This document shows positions 7,349 to 16,461 of a stretch of DNA of 64,000 nt, piece after piece. The DNA lies in assembly GCF_001078055.1 (NCBI RefSeq), contig NZ_CP010777.1, positions 3,687,001 through 3,751,000 on the forward strand, written 5' to 3'. A model generated the notes under the pieces. That model searched no databases, was not told the DNA's origin, and worked only from the letters and a program-made list of their open reading frames with translations. Made by a program: the position numbers and the translations under genes. Numbering within the stretch: position 1 is the first letter of the stretch; every line of letters starts with the position of its first letter. This DNA is from Rufibacter radiotolerans. GTDB taxonomy: Bacteria; Bacteroidota; Bacteroidia; Cytophagales; Hymenobacteraceae.

Positions 7349-9028
7349 TTAGAGGTTTTTCTTTTTCAGTTCGCTCACGGCATGGTCTACGGCGCGCGCG
7401 GTCAGGGCCATATAGGTAAGGGACGGGTTCACGCAACCCGCCGAGGTCATGCTGGCCCCGTCGGTCACGAACACGTTTTTGGCGTCCCAGACCTGGTTCC
7501 ATTCATTGAGCACCGACGTCTTGGGGTCACGGCCCATGCGGGCGGTGCCCATTTCATGGATGCCCTGGCCCATGCCGTAGCCGTTGTCATAGGCCTTCAC
7601 GTTTTTGAGCCCGGCCATCTCCAGCATCTCTTTGGCGTCATTGGCCATGTCCAGGCGCATCTTGCGCTCGTTTTCCTTGATCTCACTGTCAAAGTCCAGC
7701 ACGGGCAGGCCCCATTTGTCTTTTTTGGTTTTGCTCAGGGTTATCTTGTTGTCATGGTAAGGCAGAATCTCCCCGAAGCCGCCAATGCCCATCTTCCAGG
7801 CACCTGGTTCGCAGAGTGCGTCTTTCAGGTCGGCTCCAATGCCCAGCTCGGCGACGTCGCGGTTCCAGCCGGTGCGGCTGGCGCTGCCCTGGTAGCCAAA
7901 GCCCCTGATGTAGTCACGCTTGTCGCCGTTCACGTTCCGGAACCGGGGCACGTACAGCCCGCTCGGCCGGCGGCCGAAATAGTATTTGTCTTCGTAGCCG
8001 TCTACATCGCCGCTGGCACCAACCTTGAGGTGATGGTCCATGAGGTTATGGCCCAGTTCGCCGCTGCTGCTGCCCAAACCGCCTTCCCACACATTGGTAG
8101 CCGAGTTCATGAGCACCCAGGTGGAGTTAAGCGTGGAAGCATTCAAGAACACCAGCTTGGCGAAGTATTCATAGGTTTGGTTGGTCTCGGCGTCCAGCAC
8201 CTCTACCCCTTTGGCCTTTTTGGAGTCTTTGTCATACAGGATTTTGGTGACAATGGAGAAGGGCCGCACGGTAAGGTTACCCGTGGCTACGGCCGCCGGC
8301 AACGTAGCACTCTGGGTACTGAAGTAGGCGCCAAACGGACAACCCAGCCAGCATTTGGCCCGGTACTGGCAGTTCACGCGGTCATTGTGCGGCACAGTGA
8401 GGTTAGCAATGCGGCCCATGATCATGTGCCGGTTGCCTTTGTAATGCAACTTAATGCGGGCAGCCACGTCTTTCTCCACGCAGTTCAATTCCATAGGCGG
8501 CAGAAACTCGCCGTCTGGCAGGTGTGGAATGCCCTCTTTGGAGCCACTGATGCCGGCAAACTTCTCTACATAGCTGTACCACGGGGCCAGGTCTTTGTAC
8601 CTAATGGGCCAGTCTACGGCAATGCCGTCTTTGGCATTGGCCTCAAAGTCTAGGTCTGACAGGCGGTAGCTGTGGCGGCCCCAGGTAAGGGAACGCCCGC
8701 CTACGTGGTAGCCCCGGTACCAGTCAAAGCGCTTGGTCTCCACATACGGGCTTTCCTTCTCGTTCACCCAGAAGTCAATGTTGGCCTCATTAAGGGTATA
8801 GTCACGTTTCAGCACCAGATAGTTGTGGATCATCTCCTGGGTGTTTTTGCCCCGGTGGGCAATTTCCCAGGGGTCTTTGGTGGCGTTCACATAGTCTTTG
8901 ACGTGCTCTATGTTTCTCCCGCGTTCCAGCATAATGGTTTTGAGGCCTTTCTGGGTGAGCTCTTTGGCGGCCCAGCCCCCCGAGATGCCAGAACCTATGA
9001 CTATGGCATCGTACGTATTCTTGGACAT
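7349..9028 (-). CDS. GMC family sugar/polyol dehydrogenase, large FAD subunit
   Basis: 559-residue flavoprotein. The N-terminal FAD-binding motif is IGSGISGGWAAKEL (residues about 11-24). The C-terminal GMC domain has the His region GIHEMGTARMG near 495 and the Asn region SAGCVNPSLTYMALTARA near 530. There is no signal peptide, consistent with Tat hitch-hiking on the subunit-3-like partner immediately downstream. Relatives oxidise glucosides, lactose-like disaccharides or gluconate, several at C3. Together with DUF1080 and Gfo/Idh/MocA genes it suggests a 3-keto-glycoside route. Upstream at 9117-9131 is a perfect 15-base palindrome that could be an operator. Confidence 0.9.
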   Translation of the reverse strand: MSKNTYDAIVIGSGISGGWAAKELTQKGLKTIMLERGRNIEHVKDYVNATKDPWEIAHRGKNTQEMIHNYLVLKRDYTLNEANIDFWVNEKESPYVETKRFDWYRGYHVGGRSLTWGRHSYRLSDLDFEANAKDGIAVDWPIRYKDLAPWYSYVEKFAGISGSKEGIPHLPDGEFLPPMELNCVEKDVAARIKLHYKGNRHMIMGRIANLTVPHNDRVNCQYRAKCWLGCPFGAYFSTQSATLPAAVATGNLTVRPFSIVTKILYDKDSKKAKGVEVLDAETNQTYEYFAKLVFLNASTLNSTWVLMNSATNVWEGGLGSSSGELGHNLMDHHLKVGASGDVDGYEDKYYFGRRPSGLYVPRFRNVNGDKRDYIRGFGYQGSASRTGWNRDVAELGIGADLKDALCEPGAWKMGIGGFGEILPYHDNKITLSKTKKDKWGLPVLDFDSEIKENERKMRLDMANDAKEMLEMAGLKNVKAYDNGYGMGQGIHEMGTARMGRDPKTSVLNEWNQVWDAKNVFVTDGASMTSAGCVNPSLTYMALTARAVDHAVSELKKKNL

Positions 9029-9116
9029 GACTTATAAGATTGGTAAGAGAAGCGTCTGCGGTTCCATTGTCTTGTGGCCTAGTAAAAGAGACAATTCCTT
9101 TTCACCAGCGGGCGCC

Positions 9117-9131
9117 TTGCCAATTTGGCAA
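9117..9131. promoter_or_regulatory. Candidate operator palindrome upstream of the GMC gene
   Basis: Perfect inverted repeat TTGCCAATTTGGCAA, about 90-100 bases upstream of the GMC start. Length and symmetry suit a dimeric repressor or activator. No regulator gene is adjacent, so the binding protein is unknown. Confidence 0.35.
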
Positions 9132-9309
9132 TAAAACAATGAGTTCTTAATTCTAATTTTTAATTTGTAAATACACAAGCACCTTCCGGCAAAATCTCCA
9201 AACGTTACAGAAAATCTACAAACATTATAAGGGGAAACCGTTGTGCAGGAGCACTGGGCTTGGTTTCAGGCTTTGTAACATACTTTCGGCTTGGTGCCGT
9301 GTAAAAAAA

Positions 9310-9363
9310 GCCCCCGCCGTTTCGGGCCTGTTTTTGAGAAAACAGGCCCGAAACGACGGGGGC
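9310..9363 (-). terminator. Intergenic palindrome, copy 4, with T-run
   Basis: Long palindrome with near-perfect arms of about 25 bases: GC-rich base (GCCCCCG), then GTTTCGGGCCTGTTTT, loop TGAG, and the complement. On the minus strand it is followed by seven Ts, so it is a good intrinsic terminator. It is placed to end transcription of the ancestral TIM-barrel gene whose 3' remnant is at 9392-9424. Confidence 0.8.
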
Positions 9364-9391
9364 TACTAGGGGTAAGTATGATTACAGGCCT

Positions 9392-9424
9392 TTATTTCTG
9401 ACTTAGCTTCTCCATGGTCATGAG
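9392..9424 (-). pseudogene. 3'-end remnant of a sugar isomerase-like gene
   Basis: Minus-strand codons read M-T-M-E-K-L-S-Q-K-stop, matching the C-terminus M-T-M-E-K-L-K-Q-K-stop of the gene at 21614-22744. Codons differ at synonymous positions, so this is a diverged homologue rather than a recent copy. Similarity ends at about 9424. A terminator palindrome follows it, as it does the intact gene. Confidence 0.55.
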
Positions 9425-9501
9425 AGATTAGTTGTGGTAAACAATGTATGATTGTGGAATAAGTATGGAAGCAAGAGGATTGACAGGAGGTTGTGTTTGA
9501 G

Positions 9502-9780
9502 ATTACTATCAAGGTTAGCTGCCATAGCATGATGATAGCAAAAGGCATAATGCGCAAAGGCAAGCAGTGTCTTTATGCCGCGACTGCGGCAGGAAGTTGC
9601 TGATTGAGTGTGCAAGGGTCAGCTGCCGGCTTTTGGGCAAGTAGCTGCCCCTGCGGATGCTGGTGCGGAACTTCGGGACTCTAAGGACCAGGAAAGTGGC
9701 GAGCGCGCGCAGACAGACACTGCACTCAGGCGGCTCAACCAGAAGGCACAGCCAGTAGCAGGCACCGAAAGCTACGCCTA
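9502..9780 (+). mobile_element. Decayed IS1-family insA remnant
   Basis: No single frame is open, but plus-strand frames joined across frameshifts read like InsA, the small zinc-finger protein of IS1-family elements: KVSCHSMMIAKGIMRKGKQ, then after a one-base shift SLCRDCGRKLLIECA, then RMLVRNFG and, in another frame, RDSKDQESGERAQTDTALRR. The CxxC zinc ribbon and helix-turn-helix order fit InsA. No insB or terminal repeats were found. It sits inside the left edge of the polysaccharide island. Confidence 0.45.
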
Positions 9781-9817
9781 GTGCTTTCTTCCATTACTGC
9801 AATGATTAAAAGAAGCC

Positions 9818-10792
9818 TTATAACATAGTTTTAATAAATAGTTTAATAGAATTCCAAACAAGCTGAATGTTGAAACTAGTTATTAAGGCTTGCCTTATTT
9901 GCGCTCTTACAGCTTGTTTGTCATGCAAGTCTTCCCATATTATGTTAGCCTCTACGATAGCGAAATTAGCATAGTATTTTTTTGATTTAGCCAAAACAGC
10001 CTTTCTGCTTCCCTTAGGAAGTTGTTGATTTATAAATACCGCTGCTTTTCTAATATCTTTCAATAACTGAGCATTTTGCAACTTCTGCCCAGATATAGAA
10101 GTTGAGTGCTTTCGATATTCAGCAAGAACGGTTGGGGTATAAGCTACTTGGTAATGCCGCGCAATACGAACCCACATTTCCCAATCCTCACCATATGTAA
10201 TACCATAAAAAGACCCTAATTTTTCGTAAACTTCTCTTCTAACTGCTATTGCCGCAAATTGTATTCGTTGGTGCTCAGCTATTTTAAATAACCAATTATT
10301 CAAAATCCCATCTGCTTCCATCTCACTATCTTGAAGAAACAAGTTATCCCCTTGGGCATTTATGTAACTGTATCTACAGAAGGCAGCCCCTACTTCAGGG
10401 GATAAAGTAAATAATGATTCTAACTTCTTATAAAATCCGTCCCTTACTTTATCATCCCCATGCAATATATGTAGTAACTCCCCCTGAGAACGGTTTATAC
10501 ATGTCTCAAAATTACGCAGGGATCCTACGTTTGAGATTTGCCTGTAATAACTTATCCTTCCCTTTCCAATGGCATGCACCAACTTCTCCACATCTGTATC
10601 TGTGCTTGCATCATCCACTACTTCAATTTGCATTTCCTGTAGTGAATACCCTTGTTGCAAAACAGATTCTAAAGTTTCTTCTAAATATTTAGAACAGTTA
10701 TATACAGGGATCATGACAGACCACAAAGGTCTATTACTTTCCGAAGTTTTTGGAGCAATTAAAGGCGGGGAATATGGGATTCTGTCTACCAA
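9818..10792 (-). CDS. Family 2 glycosyltransferase
   Basis: 324-residue GT2 enzyme. The N-terminal nucleotide-sugar fold has WSVMIPVYNCSKYLEETLE (residues about 24-42), EVVDDASTDTD, and a DxD-like metal site in LHILHGDDK. EDWEMWVRIARHY is the usual ED acceptor-side motif. It probably adds a sugar to a surface glycan at the cytoplasmic face of the inner membrane. It is separated from the other glycosyltransferases by a beta-helix lipoprotein gene on the opposite strand, so it is a separate transcription unit. Base composition is AT-rich like the rest of the island. Confidence 0.85.
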   Translation of the reverse strand: MVDRIPYSPPLIAPKTSESNRPLWSVMIPVYNCSKYLEETLESVLQQGYSLQEMQIEVVDDASTDTDVEKLVHAIGKGRISYYRQISNVGSLRNFETCINRSQGELLHILHGDDKVRDGFYKKLESLFTLSPEVGAAFCRYSYINAQGDNLFLQDSEMEADGILNNWLFKIAEHQRIQFAAIAVRREVYEKLGSFYGITYGEDWEMWVRIARHYQVAYTPTVLAEYRKHSTSISGQKLQNAQLLKDIRKAAVFINQQLPKGSRKAVLAKSKKYYANFAIVEANIIWEDLHDKQAVRAQIRQALITSFNIQLVWNSIKLFIKTML

Positions 10793-11472
10793 GGGAGTAT
10801 TATATTATATGTAAAACGCACTCCTTTTTATACATATCACTTAAAGTATCAATATTTAATTTTTAACGCAACTATCCTCCACTCCAAAATCTCCAGGTGA
10901 CAAAAACTAACACCATTATTTCAAGATTTAGCATCTGTAACAATGTCTTTCATAGAATGGGAGATAAATACCCACGCCTTCGCAAAGTAGGCGTTTCTTG
11001 AAAACCTATTAAAGTATTAATGGTAGTTTCATCTTTTGCCTTATAATGGTATTCTTAAAGTTTGGGCAGTAATCATTAATCTTTAAATCTATTAAGAAAG
11101 CTAAGGAGGAGGTTTATAAGGATTATACTTTGTACCTGACTTAATACAAGCACCGACTTTTACGAACTAAATGCACCCGCAGGCATAAAGTTTTCGACAA
11201 GGGCCTTTATCCTCTTTGGCTCTTGTTAACGCTCTGGCTTTCTGTATACTATCTGTATACTATTAGACAACATTATCCTGCACTTAAAGGGACTTGAGCC
11301 ACTCATCTGAAGATTTAATAAAAACTAGACCCTTCTAGCACGTGGAATTCAACAGCAGAAAGAGGTTAAAGCAATATTTAGATTATAATATTCATATAAT
11401 GAAACATTAATCCCTAAATACAAGTCAGTTAATGTATGCTTTGATTTTTAAGAATTTAGAAACTCTATATAG
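10793..11472. other. AT-rich non-coding stretch upstream of beta-helix gene
   Basis: About 680 bases between divergent genes with no credible reading frame. A tandem CTGTATACTAT repeat lies near 11238-11262. No palindrome of the host family is present. It may hold a long leader for the gene at 11473, but I see no clear promoter. Confidence 0.4.
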
Positions 11473-13170
11473 ATGAAAAAAACTCCACAAATTCACTCTG
11501 TACAGCTTTGCAGGACATTGGTGATACACATTGTAATGATTTCCTTTTCATTAGGTATGCTTCTTTTTTCCTGTAATGACAATTCAATGCCTGATGTGGA
11601 TGACCCTACTCCAAAGCCGCCTGTGCTACCAGAAGCTAAAGGATACTATCTAAGCGAGCAAGGCGATGATGCCAATCCTGGCTCTAAGGAAAAGCCCTGG
11701 CGTACTCTGGGGAAATTAAATTCTGTGGACTTGGAACCAGGGGAGATAGTTTATTTGGAAGGTGGTACTACTTTCCAAGGCACTCTTATACTTGACTCTC
11801 TGGACAACGGTATTGAGGGTAAGACCGTGATGGTTACCAGTTACGGCAACGGGGTAGCAACTATAGATGGGGGAAATAAAGAGGCAGTCATTATACTTAG
11901 CGACTACTTCCACTTAAAAACCATTAACGTTAAAGGCTCAGGCCGCAAGGAAGGAAACAAGGCCAATGGAATAGAGGTAAAAAGAGCAAACCAGGGAACT
12001 TTAGAGCAAGTGACTGTGGAAGGCTTTCAGCACTCAGGGTTGTGGCTTTATAGCAGTCAGAACATTAAGGCTATTAAGGTTGTGTCCAGAAACAATGGCT
12101 TTAGTGGAATATTCGTGACAGGTGACTATGTTTCCCGCAATGGAAGATACCAGTATCCTGATGAGGATAAAGATTGCTCCAGAAACATAATTTTAAAAGA
12201 TTGTACTGCAAACAATAACCCTGGAGACCCATCTGTATTTGACAACCACAGTGGCAGCGGGATATTAATGGAGTTTACGAAAGGCGCTTTAATAGACCAT
12301 TGCACCGCAACCAATAATGGCTGGGACATGCCCCGATCCGGAAATGGACCAGTTGGGATATGGGCTCACTCCAGCGACAGTGTAGTCATACAGTACTCTA
12401 TCAGTTTCAGGAACAAAACAACTACAGGGGCAGCTGACGGTGGAGGCTTTGCTTTAGACGGAGGGATGACCAACTCTATAATTCAGTATTGTCTATCCTA
12501 TGAGAACGAAGGAGCAGGCTATGGGCTTTATCAATACTATGGAGCAATGGACTGGGGAAATAATATTGTCCGATACTCTATCAGTATAGATGATGCAGTT
12601 AAAGGCGTTACTAATCCAGTCAAATATGGAGGTATAACTACTTGGAATGGAACTGACAACACCAAACTATTCAGAAATTGCCAAGTCTACAATAACATTG
12701 TTTTAAATAATTTTTCTCCCGCAGTTTACTTTGTTACAGCTAGGGACAAAGAAAACTTTGGATTCTATAATAATATCTTCATTGCCAAAAATGAGATTAT
12801 AAGTGGGCCCTCCTCGGGTGACAAGTTCTTGGGCAACACCTATTGGAATATGTCAGGGAGCCCAATTCCTTTCCAAGGTTATAGCAACCTACAAGATTGG
12901 GCCAATTACACCGGGCAGGAGAAGTTGGAAGGTAAATTGGTGGGATTGTTCGCCGATCCCCTCCTCATGGGCCCTCTCTCCACCACCCTATCTGAACCTT
13001 CCCAACTGCGTACCCTTTCCGGGTTCAGCTTACACCCAGACTCCCCTGTTAAGAACAAAGGTTTAGATCTGCAGACTCTGTTCAAGCTCAAACTGCCGGC
13101 TCAAGACTTCTTTGGCAATCCTGCCTACAGAGGTATTGCTCCAGAGCCAGGTATCCATGAACTAGATTGA
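11473..13170 (+). CDS. Right-handed beta-helix lipoprotein, paralogue A
   Basis: 565-residue secreted lipoprotein. A signal segment ends in FSLGMLLFSC with Asn/Asp-rich residues after the lipidated Cys, then a Pro-rich linker. GYYLSEQGDDANPGSKEKPW opens a DUF1565/parallel beta-helix domain, with Asn-rich coils through residue about 440. Such folds occur in polysaccharide lyases, epimerases and glycan-binding proteins. It closely resembles the protein at 19515-21200 along its whole length. The pair flank the Wzm/Wzt cluster in the same orientation. It converges on a glycosyltransferase gene with an 85-base gap. The likely role is modifying or binding the exported polysaccharide at the cell surface; catalytic residues were not assigned. 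Confidence 0.8.
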   Translation: MKKTPQIHSVQLCRTLVIHIVMISFSLGMLLFSCNDNSMPDVDDPTPKPPVLPEAKGYYLSEQGDDANPGSKEKPWRTLGKLNSVDLEPGEIVYLEGGTTFQGTLILDSLDNGIEGKTVMVTSYGNGVATIDGGNKEAVIILSDYFHLKTINVKGSGRKEGNKANGIEVKRANQGTLEQVTVEGFQHSGLWLYSSQNIKAIKVVSRNNGFSGIFVTGDYVSRNGRYQYPDEDKDCSRNIILKDCTANNNPGDPSVFDNHSGSGILMEFTKGALIDHCTATNNGWDMPRSGNGPVGIWAHSSDSVVIQYSISFRNKTTTGAADGGGFALDGGMTNSIIQYCLSYENEGAGYGLYQYYGAMDWGNNIVRYSISIDDAVKGVTNPVKYGGITTWNGTDNTKLFRNCQVYNNIVLNNFSPAVYFVTARDKENFGFYNNIFIAKNEIISGPSSGDKFLGNTYWNMSGSPIPFQGYSNLQDWANYTGQEKLEGKLVGLFADPLLMGPLSTTLSEPSQLRTLSGFSLHPDSPVKNKGLDLQTLFKLKLPAQDFFGNPAYRGIAPEPGIHELD

Positions 13171-13255
13171 AAGACTAAAAGAAATACTGCCAAGAAAATA
13201 AAGTTCTTAGTAAGTGGCTTTGATATCTCTTATTAAATAAACCATTTAATAAATC

Positions 13256-14188
13256 TTATTTTAACGCCCTGTTCAAAACCGATTTTATCAATAACCAGGC
13301 CTTGGCTTTTAAGTATTTTAAGTACAAATGCTTATCGTACTCCAAAAGCAACATTTCTTCACCTTTTTTATTGTTTTGGCTGTTTTTATTTAATGCTATA
13401 AACAAACTTTTGAGCGCTTCTTTTGTATAATATTCCTTCCAATATGCTACTCCTCTAATCCAGGCCTCCCTCTCTACACTGGATTTTAAATAGCTTTTTT
13501 GCCGCTGCAAGGCTTTCAAGCTCCCTTCCAACATTTCCCGGAAATTGTAAGAGGTATTTGCTTCATGGAATCGATAAATGGCAATAAACTCCTGATGGTG
13601 CAAAATGAGGTGGTTTCTGGCAATTCGTAAGTACAAATCATAGTCTTCGCATGCCCTTAGCGAGGGGTCAAATCGATAGTGTTCTACCACCTCTTTCCGG
13701 AACATCACAGCCGCAATCATACTAATATAATTACGCTCCAGGAGATGCACAAAATGCCTGTCGCTAACAGAGGTTTGGAAGGAAAGAAATTGCTGCCGGC
13801 TCTCGTAGAAATCTTTGTAGGCTCCTGAAACAAATGCAATGTGGTTATTTTCCTGCAAATAGCGTGCATTGGTTGACAAAGCCCCCTCTACCAGCCAATC
13901 ATCTGCGTCTAGAAAGACCACAAACTCTCCCCTACAATGGTCTAACCCAGTGTTGCGTGCGGCAGATGGCCCCTGATTTTCCTGATAAATATATGTGACC
14001 CCGGGAAACCTATTTGCTACTGCTTTGCTCCCATCCGTAGACCCGTCGTCCACTATTATTATCTCTACTCGGTCAACCTGCTGTGCCAGGACGCTTTCAA
14101 TGGCCTGCGGCAAATATCGCTCGTGGTTATGGCAGGGGATAACAACAGATATCAGATTGGCTATTGGCCTTTTATCCAATGTATTCAT
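13256..14188 (-). CDS. Family 2 glycosyltransferase
   Basis: 310-residue GT2 enzyme with ISVVIPCHNHERYLPQAIES near the N-terminus, IIIVDDGSTDGS and the metal-binding FLDADDW. The C-terminal part, with ACEDYDLYLRIARNH, is typical. It starts only two bases after the Wzt-like ATPase gene ends, so it is the last gene of the export operon that runs leftward from 18537. It probably assembles the repeat unit or cap of the glycan the exporter carries. Confidence 0.87.
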   Translation of the reverse strand: MNTLDKRPIANLISVVIPCHNHERYLPQAIESVLAQQVDRVEIIIVDDGSTDGSKAVANRFPGVTYIYQENQGPSAARNTGLDHCRGEFVVFLDADDWLVEGALSTNARYLQENNHIAFVSGAYKDFYESRQQFLSFQTSVSDRHFVHLLERNYISMIAAVMFRKEVVEHYRFDPSLRACEDYDLYLRIARNHLILHHQEFIAIYRFHEANTSYNFREMLEGSLKALQRQKSYLKSSVEREAWIRGVAYWKEYYTKEALKSLFIALNKNSQNNKKGEEMLLLEYDKHLYLKYLKAKAWLLIKSVLNRALK

Positions 14189-14190
14189 GA

Positions 14191-15477
14191 TTAGAAAGCA
14201 GACGCAGATAAACCTACTGGAACGGGTTTCATGGCAAAGGGGAACCTAGGGCGTACCCACCCCCACCATTTCCCGTACCAGTCCATACTTTCGCGACAAT
14301 CTTCCACTTCAAATGCCAGACAGTTTTTGAAGTAAAAAAGCTCTTTGGAAGTATCTTTCCCAAAATAAAGGGAGAAATAATAAGAGCCATCATTCAGAAA
14401 ATTGCCGGGCACGGTACACTCCCCCTCTATATAGCCCTCGGGGTAAATACCCCCCTGAGTAGGTACATCAAACACACAATCGCCGGCAATTGTGAACAAA
14501 AGCAGATCTGCTGTGAGCTTAAGTTGTTGACAGTAATTATATATCTTAAACCTAACGGTAATAGGGGTACTAGTATTGATAGGCATTAATGGATCCGGTA
14601 GGTCAGGAATTAGCTCTACTGAAACAATTTTAATGGATGCATTCCCAGGGGCATTATCTAAAGTATCCCAATGCTGGCACCATAACTTGTTTTGAGAAAC
14701 AGATAAATAACTACTTACCAGCTGCTTACTGTCCCCTTTCGCGTGAAGCCGTCCATCCTGTAACCAGATAGCCTCGGGACAAAGGTTGGTAATGGCCTGC
14801 ATGTTATGGCTCACAAAAAGGATGGTTCGGCCCTCTCCGGTTACCTCACCCATTTTCCCCAAGCATTTCTTCTGGAAGTCAGCGTCCCCAACCGCCAATA
14901 CTTCGTCTATAATAAGGATCTCCGGCTCCAGATGGGCCGCCACTGCAAAGGCTAACCGAACCGACATTCCGCTACTATAGCGTTTCACCGGCGTGTCTAT
15001 GTGTTGCTCTACCCCAGAAAAGGAAATGATTTCGTCCAGCTTGCTTCTAATCTCCCGGGTAGTCATCCCCAGAATAGCACCATTCAGAAAGATATTCTCC
15101 CTTCCAGTGAGTTCTGGGTGAAAGCCGGTACCTACTTCCAGCAGACTGGCAATCCGCCCTTTTATTCTTATTTCGCCGGTGGTGGGGCTGGTAATCCTGG
15201 ACAGAATCTTTAACAAGGTTGATTTGCCCGCTCCGTTCCTTCCCATAATACCAACGGCCTGGCCTTGCTTTATCTCAAAGTTAATATCTTGTAATGCCCA
15301 AAAATCCCCCTTCTTTGAAAGAGAAGATTCATCGTTTTCTAACGAGGCATAGGGATTCCCTTTGCCCCTTACAGACGCCCACCATTGACTTAAATCTCCT
15401 CTGAGCGCTCCTGTTCCAATGGTGCCTAACTGGTATTTCTTACCAAGTCCCTCTACTTTGATGGCCACATCTCCCAT
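14191..15477 (-). CDS. wzt: Polysaccharide ABC exporter ATPase with C-terminal substrate domain (Wzt-like)
   Basis: 428-residue ATPase subunit of an O-antigen/teichoic-acid type exporter. Walker A GRNGAGKSTLLK near residue 78, signature YSSGMSVRLAF, and Walker B ILIIDEVLAVGD lie in the first 250 residues. Residues about 270-428 form an extra beta-sandwich like the Wzt carbohydrate-binding domain, which in known systems recognises the finished, capped polymer. Its partner permease begins the pair eight bases upstream. Glycosyltransferase genes on both sides make a complete assembly-and-export operon, driving polymer across the inner membrane. Confidence 0.92.
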   Translation of the reverse strand: MGDVAIKVEGLGKKYQLGTIGTGALRGDLSQWWASVRGKGNPYASLENDESSLSKKGDFWALQDINFEIKQGQAVGIMGRNGAGKSTLLKILSRITSPTTGEIRIKGRIASLLEVGTGFHPELTGRENIFLNGAILGMTTREIRSKLDEIISFSGVEQHIDTPVKRYSSGMSVRLAFAVAAHLEPEILIIDEVLAVGDADFQKKCLGKMGEVTGEGRTILFVSHNMQAITNLCPEAIWLQDGRLHAKGDSKQLVSSYLSVSQNKLWCQHWDTLDNAPGNASIKIVSVELIPDLPDPLMPINTSTPITVRFKIYNYCQQLKLTADLLLFTIAGDCVFDVPTQGGIYPEGYIEGECTVPGNFLNDGSYYFSLYFGKDTSKELFYFKNCLAFEVEDCRESMDWYGKWWGWVRPRFPFAMKPVPVGLSASAF

Positions 15478-15485
15478 ATCTATAA

Positions 15486-16355
15486 TCAGATAACGTCCAC
15501 AAAGCTTTTCTCTACTCTATTGAATATCAATATGCCACCCAGTAAAGTCATGGCAGTGAAGAAAACGCTATACCCTATATACCAAATGTTCCATTCGCCT
15601 ACTCCTAATAAAGCATACCTAAACAATTCAACAAAGCTGGAAAGCGGGTTAAACAATATTAAAGGCTTATATTTTCCGCTTAAAAAGGAAAGTGGGTAGA
15701 TAATAGGCGTAGCATACATTAGCAGTTGCACCCCAAAAGACACCAGATAAGTCAGATCACGGTATTTAGCGGTTAAAGAGGAAACGATGACCCCAAGCCC
15801 TAAGCCCAAAGTACCCACGAGCAAGAGCACCAATGGAATTAAAAGCAATGCGCCTGAAATCTGAATAGAATAATCCTGCACAATGGCAAAATACGCCACG
15901 ACCATCAGAAGCAAAACAAACTGAATACTAAAACTTATCAGCGCCGATATGGTGCTTGCAATAGGAACAATTAACCTTGGGAAATAGACTTTCCCAAACA
16001 GCCCTGCGTTAGCTGAAAAAGTAACGGATATGTTATTGATACAGGAAGAAAAGAAATTCCAGAGTACTAACCCTGATAGATAGAAAACCGCGGGAGGAAC
16101 GCCATCGGTAGGAATACCCGCCATCTTACCAAACACCAGAATAAACATAATGGTTGTTAGAGCTGGCTGCAGCAAATACCACAGCGGCCCTAGGATCGTC
16201 TGCTTATAAATGGCTACGAAATCGCGCTTTACAAACATCACTACCAGGTCCCGGTAACGCCAGACCTCCTGTAAATCAAGCTTAAACCAGGAAACCTGTG
16301 GCTTAATTATTAAAGTCCATTCCTTATCTGAATCTTGGCTTGAAGGATATTCCAT
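15486..16355 (-). CDS. wzm: Polysaccharide ABC exporter permease (Wzm-like)
   Basis: 289-residue ABC-2 permease with about six hydrophobic helices after a cytoplasmic amphipathic start (DLVVMFVKRDFVAIYKQTIL). GPLWYLLQPALTTIMFILVF is the usual first membrane segment of Wzm/TagG proteins. It forms the transmembrane channel for a lipid-linked polysaccharide, powered by the ATPase encoded eight bases downstream. A glycosyltransferase gene precedes it by 106 bases, in the same direction. Confidence 0.92.
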   Translation of the reverse strand: MEYPSSQDSDKEWTLIIKPQVSWFKLDLQEVWRYRDLVVMFVKRDFVAIYKQTILGPLWYLLQPALTTIMFILVFGKMAGIPTDGVPPAVFYLSGLVLWNFFSSCINNISVTFSANAGLFGKVYFPRLIVPIASTISALISFSIQFVLLLMVVAYFAIVQDYSIQISGALLLIPLVLLLVGTLGLGLGVIVSSLTAKYRDLTYLVSFGVQLLMYATPIIYPLSFLSGKYKPLILFNPLSSFVELFRYALLGVGEWNIWYIGYSVFFTAMTLLGGILIFNRVEKSFVDVI

Positions 16356-16461
16356 TCCTAAATATAAATTTCAGACAGATTGCTTTTAGCTAGTTCCTTT
16401 ATTAGGGATTTTAGGGAGCATACCAATTTAAGTCGAAAACCATTTATTCAAGATAACCACT

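Noticed and set aside
7109..8653. Plus-strand frame of 514 codons opposite the GMC gene
   Set aside because: Antisense shadow of the GMC and subunit-3 genes; His/Val/Gly-rich composition typical of such shadows.
11238..11262. Tandem CTGTATACTAT repeat as a regulator site or recombination site
   Set aside because: Only two units, in AT-rich non-coding sequence, with nothing else to support function.
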